Below are positions 34,787 to 44,113 of a stretch of DNA of 64,000 nt, in pieces (position 1 is the stretch's first letter; every line of letters starts with the position of its first letter). The DNA lies in NCBI GenBank assembly GCA_013115135.1, contig JABANP010000006.1:124001-188000 (forward strand), written 5' to 3'. Made by a program: the position numbers and the translations under genes. The notes beneath the pieces were generated by a model. It saw only the letters and a list, made by a program, of their open reading frames with translations, did not search any database and was not told the DNA's origin. The DNA is from Perkinsus olseni. Lineage: Eukaryota > Perkinsozoa > Perkinsida > Perkinsidae.

Positions 34787-34952
34787 AAATACAATAACTA
34801 ACAGGTAGAATAAAACTGGAGCAAAAGAAGCTCAAAGTATCCATGAATGAAAGCGAGCGCCCAAATACTTATTGTAGAAGGGCTCAATTCCAGCCGAATA
34901 TCATCAAGAGCCACCGAGATTGCGCTCCTTTGAAGGACGAGATCAAGCGTCA

Positions 34953-34998
34953 TGTGCATGCGTGCAATGGTGATGCGTGCAAGGTGACGCGTGCAGGG
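34953..34998. promoter_or_regulatory. Repeated GCGTGCA motifs upstream of Mei2-like gene B
   Basis: GTGCATGCGTGCAA is followed by ATGCGTGCAAGGTGA and CGCGTGCAGG, giving three GCGTGCA copies in 46 bp with a spacing of about 14-17 nt. They lie about 170-210 bp upstream of the gene B start. GTGCA/TGCATGC cores are bound by AP2-type factors in apicomplexans; a similar role here is inference. Confidence 0.4.
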
Positions 34999-35251
34999 GC
35001 CAACGTGCTTCCGCCACTGCAGTAATTGCTTTATACATACCGAGTGACACCTTCCTCCGTTGAGAGCAGCTCCAGTTCCCTGAGAGTTTCTCCGAGCACA
35101 AAGGCTACTCCAAGATCATGCCCGCCTATTAACTCACTAACCCAAGCGCAACTTCCAGAAGGGAAAATGTCGAGAAACTCGGGACGCGCGGCGTGTCCAT
35201 TGTACTCCGTCTTTTTCATAACAATCCAGCATCAGGAATCTGATGGTCGAC

Positions 35252-36382
35252 TTAGAGCAGATACGGGATGAGAATTTTCCGGTTTTTCGGGTAGAGCTCT
35301 CGGCCATCCTTGCCATCGAACTCGCGACGATAATTACGGTGTTTCTTAACCGCCCAGACCCACATTTGGGCGGCGCCAGCTAGCATGTAGGCGACACCCA
35401 TCACGGTGTGAGTCATCAGGTTGAAACCGAACCAAGATAGAATCTCGAACATGTAGTTGGGGCAGGAGACGAGCTCGAAAGCGAAGCCGTGAGGAACCTT
35501 GCGGACTCTCGATCCCTTGGGTCTGAGATCCCTCAGAATCGCATGGCAGCGATAATTGCAGATCTCGCATACGGTAAAAATTGCCAAACCCAAAGCGCGT
35601 TGCCATTGCTCAGCCACCGGTGTGTAGAGGGGATGGCAAGCGTAGTAGCCAACTAGAAGGGCGAACCCCCAGTAATAGGTGCAGTTCTTGAAAAGGTTTC
35701 TCAATGGCATGGTGCCATTCGAGAAGCGGTGGACAAAGAGAGTCTCATACTCTCGCTTGAAGAAGTGCAAAAACCAGCACACGGTAGCGACTAACTGTGC
35801 TTCACGAACGCTAACAGTGGGGGCAGCAACGAAGTGCTTGAAGGCGTCCGACATGCTGGGATGGTCGCCGGGAGAAGTCGCGCCGTAAATGAACTTCTGG
35901 CCGAAGTAGAGGATCGGGAAAATGACCATGGGCCCGAAGTACTCGATGAAGAACACCAGTCTCCATGCGATCTGTGGGATAGTAGTGCTTTGAGTTCCAT
36001 CAGCAAAAAGTGCTCACCTGCGGGCCTAGATCCTTGAACACGACTACGTCGCCGTCCTTCAGGCCGTAGCTCGAAAGGGTTGCGCTGTCGTTGGTGAGGG
36101 CAACAGGCTTAGATCCCTTCTTGGTCGAATCGGAGGAGAGGGGCAAAGTCAACCTGATGCGGGATGACTCGCTGACCCCCCAACGCCTCTGCTTCACTCC
36201 GACCCCTTCACTAACATTTTGCTGGGTCAACTCCCCTCCCCCATGACCCACCTCTGTCGCGCCTCAGACGTTTTGATGGCCTCGGTTAAACCCTTTTTAA
36301 GCTCGGCCACAGTAGCGCTCTTCTCGGGTACCGTAACAACGGCGAGCTCCTTGCCCTTCCTGCTCTGCACTGTGATCTTCAT
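35252..36382 (-). CDS. TECR: Very-long-chain trans-2-enoyl-CoA reductase (TECR/TSC13)
   Basis: Last enzyme of the microsomal fatty-acid elongation cycle: it reduces trans-2-enoyl-CoA with NADPH in the ER membrane. The full model is resolved as three exons, 36382-36252, 36171-36018 and 35971-35252, 1005 nt in all, 334 residues plus stop. The introns are 80 and 46 nt. The N-terminus is the family's ubiquitin-like domain (MKITVQSRKG, then GLKDGDVVVFKDLGPQ). The steroid-5-alpha-reductase domain is highly conserved: YETLFVHRFSNGTMPLRN, FKNCTYYWGF, HPLYTP, LRDLRPKGSRVRK and LVSCPNYMFEILSWFGF. Several membrane helices are evident. The protein ends IPYLL, close to the mammalian IPFLL end. The start is supported by the alignment of the UBL domain. 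Confidence 0.95.
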
Positions 36383-36635
36383 CTCCAAAAACAAGAGTCA
36401 ACTCTACCAAGGCTGATGAACGCGAAGTGAAATGCGCACGCCCATATGATCGATTTAAGGAAATCAGTGCAACAACGAATGAAGCGATTTTGGGAGACTG
36501 AGTTAGCCTGTCGTGATGGCTCTTAGCGGGAGGTACCGCTATGGGTTTGATGTCGTACACAACTGGGTAGCTCCAGAATTGTGGTCACGACGTTAACTAT
36601 GGTAGTAATTCTAGTTGGCGTGTACTGTGTTCGCC

Positions 36636-36985
36636 ATGGCTAGCGACGAGGCATCGAAAGGAAAAGCAAGGGAAATGGATGCGCGGCAGTGAGGCATCAG
36701 TCACCTCAGGACACCGACAAGATACGGGTCATTTGTCTCAGATCGAAGAATGATAACTTATGTAGATGCTGTCACAAAAAAGAGGCTGAATTCGGTAGAG
36801 TTCGAGAGGGAACTTCCGCTGACCTGTTCTGCATCTTACGTGCTTCAACGTAAGGATCTATGAACTTTTCAGGTCCGAGTACCTGTGGCCATATCTTTGC
36901 TTGCAAGGGTTGTGCTATGAAGATCGCCACCGGCGGGAAATGCAAGATCTGCGGCGAACTCTTCGCTGACATCGTCCGTGCTTAA
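36636..36985 (+). CDS. Small RING-like zinc-binding protein, 101 residues
   Basis: Three exons, 36636-36688, 36710-36849 and 36873-36985, give a 306-nt reading frame ending TAA at 36985. The introns are only 21 and 23 nt (GTGAGG...CAG and GTAAGG...CAG). Both are required: without them the frame stops. The C-terminal half reads CGHIFACKGCAMKIATGG, then KCKICGELFADIV, a C-x-H...C-x2-C...C-x2-C pattern like the second half of a RING or RING-like zinc finger. The N-terminal half (TYVDAVTKKRLNSVEFEREL) may carry the remaining fold but shows only one cysteine before the zinc cluster. It could be a small E3-type or scaffold protein; I do not recognise an orthologue. It is divergent from TECR and only 85 nt upstream of epsin. 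Confidence 0.7.
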
Positions 36986-37070
36986 TCTAGCACTTCTCTC
37001 GCCTCCATCGAAGTTGTGTTAACCTCGAACGGCGAATCCTCTTATTTTCTCAGTTGTTCTTTGACCGGTT

Positions 37071-39555
37071 ATGGCAAGTGCATTTCAATCGGCTTTTTCT
37101 GGTCTCAAAAAATACACGAAGAAAATGTAATAATGGTGGGGTCCCAAGCGCAGCTGACCAGCGGTCGACCGGCTCGGTCCTCGTCAAATTTTATGTATCG
37201 TCTGTGAGTGTCTAGCCGTGTCGGGTTGTCTCGACTGGGTAGCTCTGGATGATTTCTCCGGTTGTGTTTCAGTACCCATACGGAGACTCCCCTGGAGAAG
37301 AACCTCCGGGAGGCGACATCGAATGAAAACTGGGGAGTGGCCAACTCTGTATTGATTGATATCGCCAGATGCACACATGATTTGTAATATGGTGGAGTGG
37401 ATATGGTCGCGGTATCACTCTTGAAAGGTCCGTGGTACGATTCCGGGACCCTGATACTCGTTGTTTTCAAAATGAGAGCTTCTGGAAGAACTATTGTGCC
37501 ACCCTAAGTCTCTCGGCGATCTAGTCTGGATCTCGCAACCGCTGATTTTAGTTCTACCACTTGTTTACCAAGCACTGCTGCTCGGATGTGGTCTCGAAGC
37601 TCACATCGTTTGCTGACATGACGGCTTCGCTGTCATGATGCAATCCGATGGTTCATTTGTTTATCGAGTTTTATGAATTCTTGCTCAGCAACGACTACTA
37701 CCTGATCATGTCGACGGTTTGGTCGGCTATTGGGGATAAGAAAGAAAAGTGGCGCAGGATCTTCAAGGGACTCAATTTGCTCGATTACCTGCTTAAATTT
37801 GGATCGGAGCGTGTCGGTAAGGAGGTGGGTTGGCTGACCGTCGTCACGGGCGAAGTCAGTGCTGGTTGCTCTGATGAAGTCCAAATCAGTCACTGCGCCG
37901 CAGTGGGATCGATGCCTCTGGCCGCTCAAATCGGGCGTGTGAGAGCTCCGCTTCACCGGGCATTTTCTCCTTTGCTCCTTATGATGCAGAGCCCTTCGAA
38001 AGGCACTGGGAAAGAAATAACTCCGAGTCGAGGTCGGTGATTGATTAATTGGGGAACTGCGATTGTTTTTGGCGTGATGCGGGCGGTTCGATTCCGATAG
38101 AATTGACGGATTTCACTTCAAATTTTGGTGGGGAGAAGTTCGTTAAAATATCCAGCTGAACTGGCAGAGTGGTCAACTGAGTGCGACTCGGTAGAAAAGC
38201 CTCTTTGATTGCGACATGGCGATCAGTTGACGAGACGCGCGATGGTATACATCGGATAAGAGCCTTGCAGGACTTCCAGTACACGGAGGAGGGCCGGGAT
38301 AAGGGTGCCGGCATCAGGTAGTCCCCCGAAGTCAATTTGAATCCGACCGATTTACTTGGCAGGGAGAAATCTCGGGAGATCGTGGATCTAGTGAACAACC
38401 CTGTCCAGCTGAGGGCTGAGCGCGAGAAGGCTCGCCAAGGCCGTGACAAGTATATTGGTATCGGTAGCTCCGGGCAAACCGTGACCACGGCGGTCGGTGC
38501 ACCTCCGCCGGGGACGGGGTGAGCTATGTCACGGTATAGCGACCGTTGATGGTGTCGTTTCAGGTACGACAATAGTTTTGGGACTGCACAATATGCGGCA
38601 CGTGACGGGGGCTCTAACCCGACCGTGCTGACGGCCACGGTTGTTAGCGGGCCGAAACATCTGCCAGAGAAGAGCAAGTTGGAGGAGCTCAGAAGACAGG
38701 TGCCGGGAACGAACTTGGGTCTTTAAATGCGTCGATCGGTCAGCTAGCCTCGAGTTCTCCCTATGAGAGAGGAGTTATGATTGCTTTGCACAGGACCGCG
38801 AGAGGCAGCGACAGCGAGCCATGGCTGATGATGAGGCCGCACGGAAGCGCCGAGAGGAAGAGCAGCGTATCCGACAGGAACAACAACAGCAGAGACAGCG
38901 ACAACAGCAGCGCCAGGTGTGCTTTTGTTGCCAATCTTTTATAGTAGATGTACGACTATACTGTCAGGCCGCGGAAGAGTCGGAAGAATCAAGCTCGGAA
39001 TCATCCACGTCGTCATCGTCATCAGACGAGGAATCGCCCGTGGCGCGCCAGCCAGTCAGACGTCCGCCTCCACCACAGCAAAGGTGGGCATACACTTCTT
39101 GAACAGAAGAGTGAACCTTCCGTAACAGGCGTCCAAGGCCCCCACCTCCCCCGCCGCAGCAATCAGTGGACCTGCTCAATATGAACGCGTGGCCTCAGCA
39201 GCAGCAGCCGCAGCCGCAACCGGTGGCTTACCAAGGAGCACCGCAGGTCCAAACTACAGCCGGTGCTTATCCAGGTAAAGACGTATGTTTCGGGTACGAT
39301 CTCGACGCGATGTCTCCAGGCCAACAACAGAGCTATGGTTACGCGGGTTACTACGGCCAGCAGCAGGCAGGGTACGCTCAGCCGCCTATGGGAAATATGC
39401 CACTACCGCAACAACCGTATCAATCCTATCAACAGCCACAACAACAGCAGCAGCAAGGCGGAGCTAACCCGTTCGCAGGCTATCCGCAGCAGGCCAGTAA
39501 TCCCTTCGCGACGTCCCAGGGCGCAGGAGGATTGCAGCAGTTCCGAGGTCTCTGA
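37071..39555 (+). CDS. Epsin-like ENTH-domain clathrin adaptor
   Basis: Epsins bind PI(4,5)P2 and clathrin-coat components during vesicle budding. The ATG at 37071 gives FQSAFSGLKKYTKK, equivalent to the amphipathic helix 0 of the ENTH domain, then a donor GTAATA. The next exon (from about 37275) reads TPLEKNLREATSNENWG, and a third (from about 37690) reads NDYYLIMSTVWSAIG and WRRIFKGLNLLDYLLKFGSE, the ENTH hallmark. Later exons supply a coiled, Arg/Gln-rich segment, a Ser/Glu cluster, Pro-rich stretches and a Gln-rich tail. NPF occurs twice near the end (GANPFAGY and SNPFAT), the classical EH-domain ligand. DLLNMN could be a clathrin-box-like motif. The stop is at 39553-39555. There are about nine exons. 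Confidence 0.9.
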
Positions 39556-40244
39556 GTCCTTCAAGTGTCCGCCATTGAACTCTGTTATTCGTTCTTTATA
39601 TTGCCCCCTCACGCTGTTCGTTTGCCGCGGTAGGTCCCCGTACAATTGCTGTCGAGGCGCGGCATACTCATAATCAGTTTTCTCACAATAACCTCTCCAT
39701 CTCGCGTTACAGTTCGCCCCTGGTGGTGACAACATCAGGCCTAGTATTGGGAGAGCGGTCGATCTTATCGGTCGGGTGCTTCTCGGAGAGGTCTGTAGGC
39801 AACGACGGTGCCGCACCGTCACGCGCATCGAAATACATGAAGGCGGTGGTTCCGTCGCGCTACTTCTACAACATAACGTCTTGATTCTGTCCTCAACTCA
39901 GGATCCTTATTTGTGTGTGGTAATAGAAGTGAGGCTAAAGTCGAGTCCATTTTCATGGTAATTGGGGTATCTATTAGCCCTCCCTCTCGAGGTATTCCCG
40001 ATCAACGACTTTCGCCGTTCGGATATGGGAAGGAGCTCTGGTCAAAACCGTCTGCGAGATCCAACTCTACCAACGGCGCACAGTCTACACGCCCGACTTC
40101 TGCGGCGTTTTCGTCCCATCTGCCTTCGAGGTCCTTCTACGCTACAGTACCGTTCAAATCTGCCGACGTCAGTGCGGTGCGGGTGTTCTGGTTGGAAGTG
40201 GTTAGTTATTCCCGAGACTTCAGTTGGCTCCGCTTCACTGAGGG
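39556..40244. other. Intergenic between epsin and the CEP164-like gene
   Basis: Open frames on the plus strand near 39913-40248 have no recognisable motif. No structured RNA or repeat was noticed. Confidence 0.4.
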
Positions 40245-42729
40245 ATGACAGCCGCGACCGCGACATCGGCGATCGCAACGCAAAGTAAAGCGGACGAAGT
40301 TCTTGCAGTGACCACCAAGGATCCACCAGTACTTGCATGCGCCCTAGTGCGATCAATCGATACTAGCCGTTGCAGATAGAAAAGCCCACGCCTGGAGAGG
40401 TCCGAGATTATGCACTGTGGCTCGGGCTCACTGACGATGACCGCGATCTGTTTTGGATTGCCGTGCAAGTGATGGTCGCCCGAATTCCGAGGCATATTCT
40501 CACCTCTCGCGACCTAGGCCCTAACAACACCCATTCCAGAGCCGTGGGTACAGTGCCAGACTGCGTCCGGTGATGTATTTTTTCATAACTCGAAAAGCAA
40601 AGAGAGCGTCTGGGACCATCCGTAGGGCTGGGGACGCTCGGCTGCCCACCCCGCCTTGGTTTTCTCTGCTTGGAAGAACCTCGGTGCTAGATTCGACAGC
40701 TTCTACCAACAGGCCGTTACTAAATACAAGAAAGGGAAATGCAACCGCAAGGAGCTGGTGAGTCAGTAGACTGCCGGACTGGCAGTGCCAGTAACCCCAC
40801 GCCATAGTATTGCTAGTGGCCAGTGGGTCGTTGGCAGCGACCTCATCATCGGCAACTCCACCCCGCTGCTTCTCATGGGGAGAATGTGAGAATGTTGCGG
40901 TTGAGTCGATTGTTCCCATGGACTGAATGGGAGTGCGGGGAATCTGCCAGGCTGCAAATTGCCGTACATCGGGGATGACGTGACCTCACACATTCAGGCT
41001 GAGCTCTTATCACAGCCCTGGTTGCTCGAAGGCTTGCACAAGCACCGTGCGTCCAGTGCAAAACCGGCGGCGGGCGCTCGAGCTTATAAGAATGGAAGGA
41101 GAGGTACGAGGCTTACAGTTGTGTTGAATGGTAGGAGTCTTTCTGTTGTAGACGAGCGCACGCCTGCGGACCCATGCCTAGAAACGACGAATGTTGACGG
41201 CAACAATAACAGGTAGATTCGGGTGAATCTATGGATTCGATGCTGGCAGCTAAGGGCCGAGAAAGAGGAGGAAGAAAGGCTGAAGTCAGTCATGGCGTGG
41301 GCAGAGCACGCCGTCACCTCCAGCAGCGATAGTGAAACCGAGCAGCGCCGGCAGAAGTGTGTCCCCTCACTATTCAGAACGGGACTTGCTCATTCAGGCA
41401 TAGCAGTGATGGTGAAGAATCACAGCGGCTTTTTCACGACGAGGGCCACCAAGATGGACGATGGAGGCCAAGTGAGATCCCATTCCTCGAAGGCCTTCCT
41501 CTGTGCATCTCATCGAAGGTATTCGCCGAGCTTGAGGAAATGAGAGAGGAAATGCAACGAGTCAAGCAGAAGTTGGCAGACGTCAGGGTCGATGAATGCA
41601 GGCACGCACGCCACTCCTTGACACTGAGTCTAGGACGTCTCTGAGTTTTTCGCAGGAGTTAACGAGGAGATCTCTCAGCTAGCCAATGCTCAAGATCGCG
41701 TGGACCAATCGGTGCACGACTGCAAAGTTGAGCTGGAGAGGACTAAGGAGGACCTCACGCGGACCAGGGAAGAGACCCGCGCGACTTCTCAGGTGGTCCA
41801 CCCGGTGCAGATGATTCACTTCCTTGGGTCAGCTCGCGGGTTTGGTTTAGTCACACAGACCGCTATGTTCGCATATCTACTACGCATCAGCCGCGAATAC
41901 GACTAGGGGGCTAGTTGAGATGAGGAAGACGCGAACGGCCCGAGCTCATCAGTTTCATCAGGCGCGCGAGAGCTCGGATGCCGCCATAACTATGCAAGGC
42001 ACCGAGGAGAAGGCGAAAATTGAGTCGCTGAGGACTGCCCTGCAGCAGACGAACGACGAGTTGGCTTCATCGGAATCCGTGGTGGAGGCATATGTGAGTA
42101 GATCTTCGGATAACGACTTTTCCTTGCTATTGCCCAGAGGACGGAGGCAGCGGAGCTCCGGGCGAGGTTGACGGAAGCTCGGGATTTCGTTGCGGCGCTG
42201 GCCGAAGAAGAGTCTTCTACCCGAGACTTGATGGCCGAGAAAGAAACTCTGGCTAAAAGCGTGTCCGAAGAGGTCCACAGGTCGAGCTCCAGGGTGCATT
42301 CTACCGTGATCGAACGCCCGCTCTTCAGGTTTCGCGGCATGCTGAGAGCCGAGAGGAGTCGAGGAGGACTCGGCAGAGTGTGCAGTGGGAAGGCGCCAGA
42401 GGCCGCTGCTGATGTCCTTGAGCGTACCGAGCCTGCCCTGCCTGCTGTGAAGAGGCATACGTGAGTCCAAGGAAATACCAAGGCATTGTCGAGCTCGGGC
42501 TGTGGTCTATCAGCTACTGGGACGAGCTACTTGACATGGATTTGATGCCACCACCTCCGCCGGATTTCTCTCCGCCGAAGCCGAGTAAGCCAAGCCAAGA
42601 TTCTGCTGTGGGGCTCACGTCCGCCCAACCATCACCAGAATCGTTGAAAGAAGAGAGCTCCCGGAGCTGGCCGAGGTGATGGCATTCAGCGAGGAGCCGG
42701 TGACGGGATCGGGCGAGGATCCATGGTGA
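40245..42729 (+). CDS. CEP164-like centriolar/ciliary WW-domain coiled-coil protein
   Basis: CEP164 is a distal-appendage protein with an N-terminal WW domain and long coiled coils. Exon 1 is 40245-40307 and exon 2 is 40376-40462, with GEVRDYALWLGL and DDRDLFWIA, the conserved helix preceding the WW domain. After the next intron the WW domain reads PWVQCQTASGDVFFHN and SVWDHP, and the following exon continues FDSFYQQAVTKYKKGK, as CEP164 continues WDHP-CDEHY. Downstream exons are coiled coil (ELEEMREEMQRVKQKLADV; VHDCKVELERTKEDLTRTRE; KIESLRTALQQTNDELASSE; AELRARLTEARDFVAALAEE). A Pro-rich segment (PPPPPDFSPPKPSKPS) leads to the end, placed at 42729 by the frame ending SGEDPW. The gene implies a flagellated stage. 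The C-terminal exon choice is uncertain. Confidence 0.82.
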
Positions 42730-42978
42730 ATAAAATGTCGTGACACACTCGGGAGTTGAGTTGGAGTTACCGTTATTGGCTACCTTCCGGTTGAGCTTGA
42801 CCATCGTAGTAGCCGCATATCGACCAACAGAAAGTAGCTTGGATCATGCTATCAGGGCCGGTAGGTTGTCCTCTTCGTAACGATTTGCTGTACGTACTGG
42901 AGTTCGTTCGCCTAGTGAGAGTTTATCCGCGGTCATGTGTTCTCCGGTAAATGCAAATGGCGTTTCATGTGGTTGGCG

Positions 42979-43137
42979 GTGAGAAAAGTGGTCGACATAG
43001 CACCACTTTTCGCCCACTTCACGGATCTTTGGGGGCGAGGACATAGCGGATCTGAGGTCCGCTATGTCCTCACTGAGGACAGTGAGCTATGGTATCGGAT
43101 TCTGAGGACTTCTCAGAATCCGATACCATAGCTCACT
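42979..43137. repeat. Cluster of perfect hairpins between convergent genes
   Basis: There are three consecutive foldbacks. The first is a 10-bp stem (42983-42992 with 43002-43011). The second is a 14-bp stem (43037-43050 with 43058-43071, loop TCTGAGG). The third is a 26-bp perfect stem (43081-43106 with 43112-43137, loop GACTT). A minor 5-bp stem sits between the second and third. All stems are mismatch-free. The cluster lies between the 3' ends of the CEP164-like gene (+) and the parvulin gene (-). Confidence 0.9.
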
Positions 43138-43353
43138 CGCGCGATGAGCTACTTTTCGCGGGGCAGGAGTAATTCTCTGTGCCAAGCGGAAAGACGGTTC
43201 GGCGATGCAAACTATGGGCATATCATGAACACTCGACGGAGTACTTGTCTCCAACCCAAGTACAGCATAATAAGGAATAATAGGAAACTGATTACGTCAA
43301 ACGAGTACAACCACGGCGATGTCTGCGACGACTGTTCGGGAAGATGCAGAGAG

Positions 43354-44091
43354 TCACGCGATGCGGACGATGATATGGATGCCCGAAGGGGAGTAAACCT
43401 GAGAACACGTTGAACGGGACAGCGCGTATAGCAGGATAATAACGTGGGTAACAGAACGATACCGCTCGGAAGAGAATCTCCGCGTTCAAAAATGCTGAAA
43501 GATGGTGACACGATGTGCTTCGACGGCTTAACCTACCAGGTCACTCATTTCTCCGACGTCCAACGCAAATGCCGCCTCCTCGAACTCGGGCATCATCTTT
43601 CCATGACCGAACCAATCCAGATCGCCACACAGATGTCCGGTCTTCCGGCTCGACAAACCTGTCAATGACGCGGTCCTATACACTAAATAGAGACATCAGA
43701 AACCTCACATTCCGAATGCTTCTTGCAAAGCTCCGGGAACTTGCTCGAGTCCTTCCGGAGGTCAGCTAGGATTGACATCATGGTGTTCTCGGCCTCTGTT
43801 TTCGCTGAGAACAAGCAGGAAAATGAACCTCCGGGGAATTATGAATCACTGACTCACGAATCCACCGATGCCGTGCAAGCACAGAGATTCCGTGTCGCAC
43901 TGCGATGACTTCGGGCAGTCAAACGTAGAAAGGAAAGCCCCACGAAACTTACTTCTGGTAACCTGCTTGTTACGGACACGATCCCGTGGGTTCCGAACGT
44001 CCTTGTGCTTCATCAGGATGTGCTTACATCGGATCTTCTTCACTTCCCTCGCCGGGCCTGTCCCTGAGAATGCGCGGCAGTCCTCGACCAT
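43354..44091 (-). CDS. Pin1-type parvulin peptidyl-prolyl isomerase
   Basis: Catalyses proline cis-trans isomerisation; Pin1 relatives prefer phospho-Ser/Thr-Pro. Exon 1 (44091-43953) reads [20 protein letters not shown] and ends VTR. Exon 2 from 43804 continues [16 protein letters not shown] and KHSECE. The next exon gives [21 protein letters not shown] followed by [11 protein letters not shown], and the last (after an intron ending TTCTCAG) is [14 protein letters not shown] with stop at 43354. Conserved histidines ([13 protein letters not shown]) and the cysteine in HSECE match the active site of the parvulin fold. There is no N-terminal WW domain, unlike human PIN1, so this resembles the single-domain plant type. 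The ATG lies only 22 nt after the stop of the upstream PP2C gene on the same strand. Confidence 0.87.
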
Positions 44092-44113
44092 CAATTTGAA
44101 CGGCAGGGAATAA

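Noticed and set aside
37105..37470. Minus-strand frame of 121 codons.
   Set aside because: It is antisense to the first epsin exons, which match the ENTH domain.
43435..43600. Plus-strand frame resembling the end of an FHA domain (NRTIPLGRE...LKDGD).
   Set aside because: The opposite strand encodes the last exons of a well-supported Pin1 parvulin, so the plus frame is antisense.
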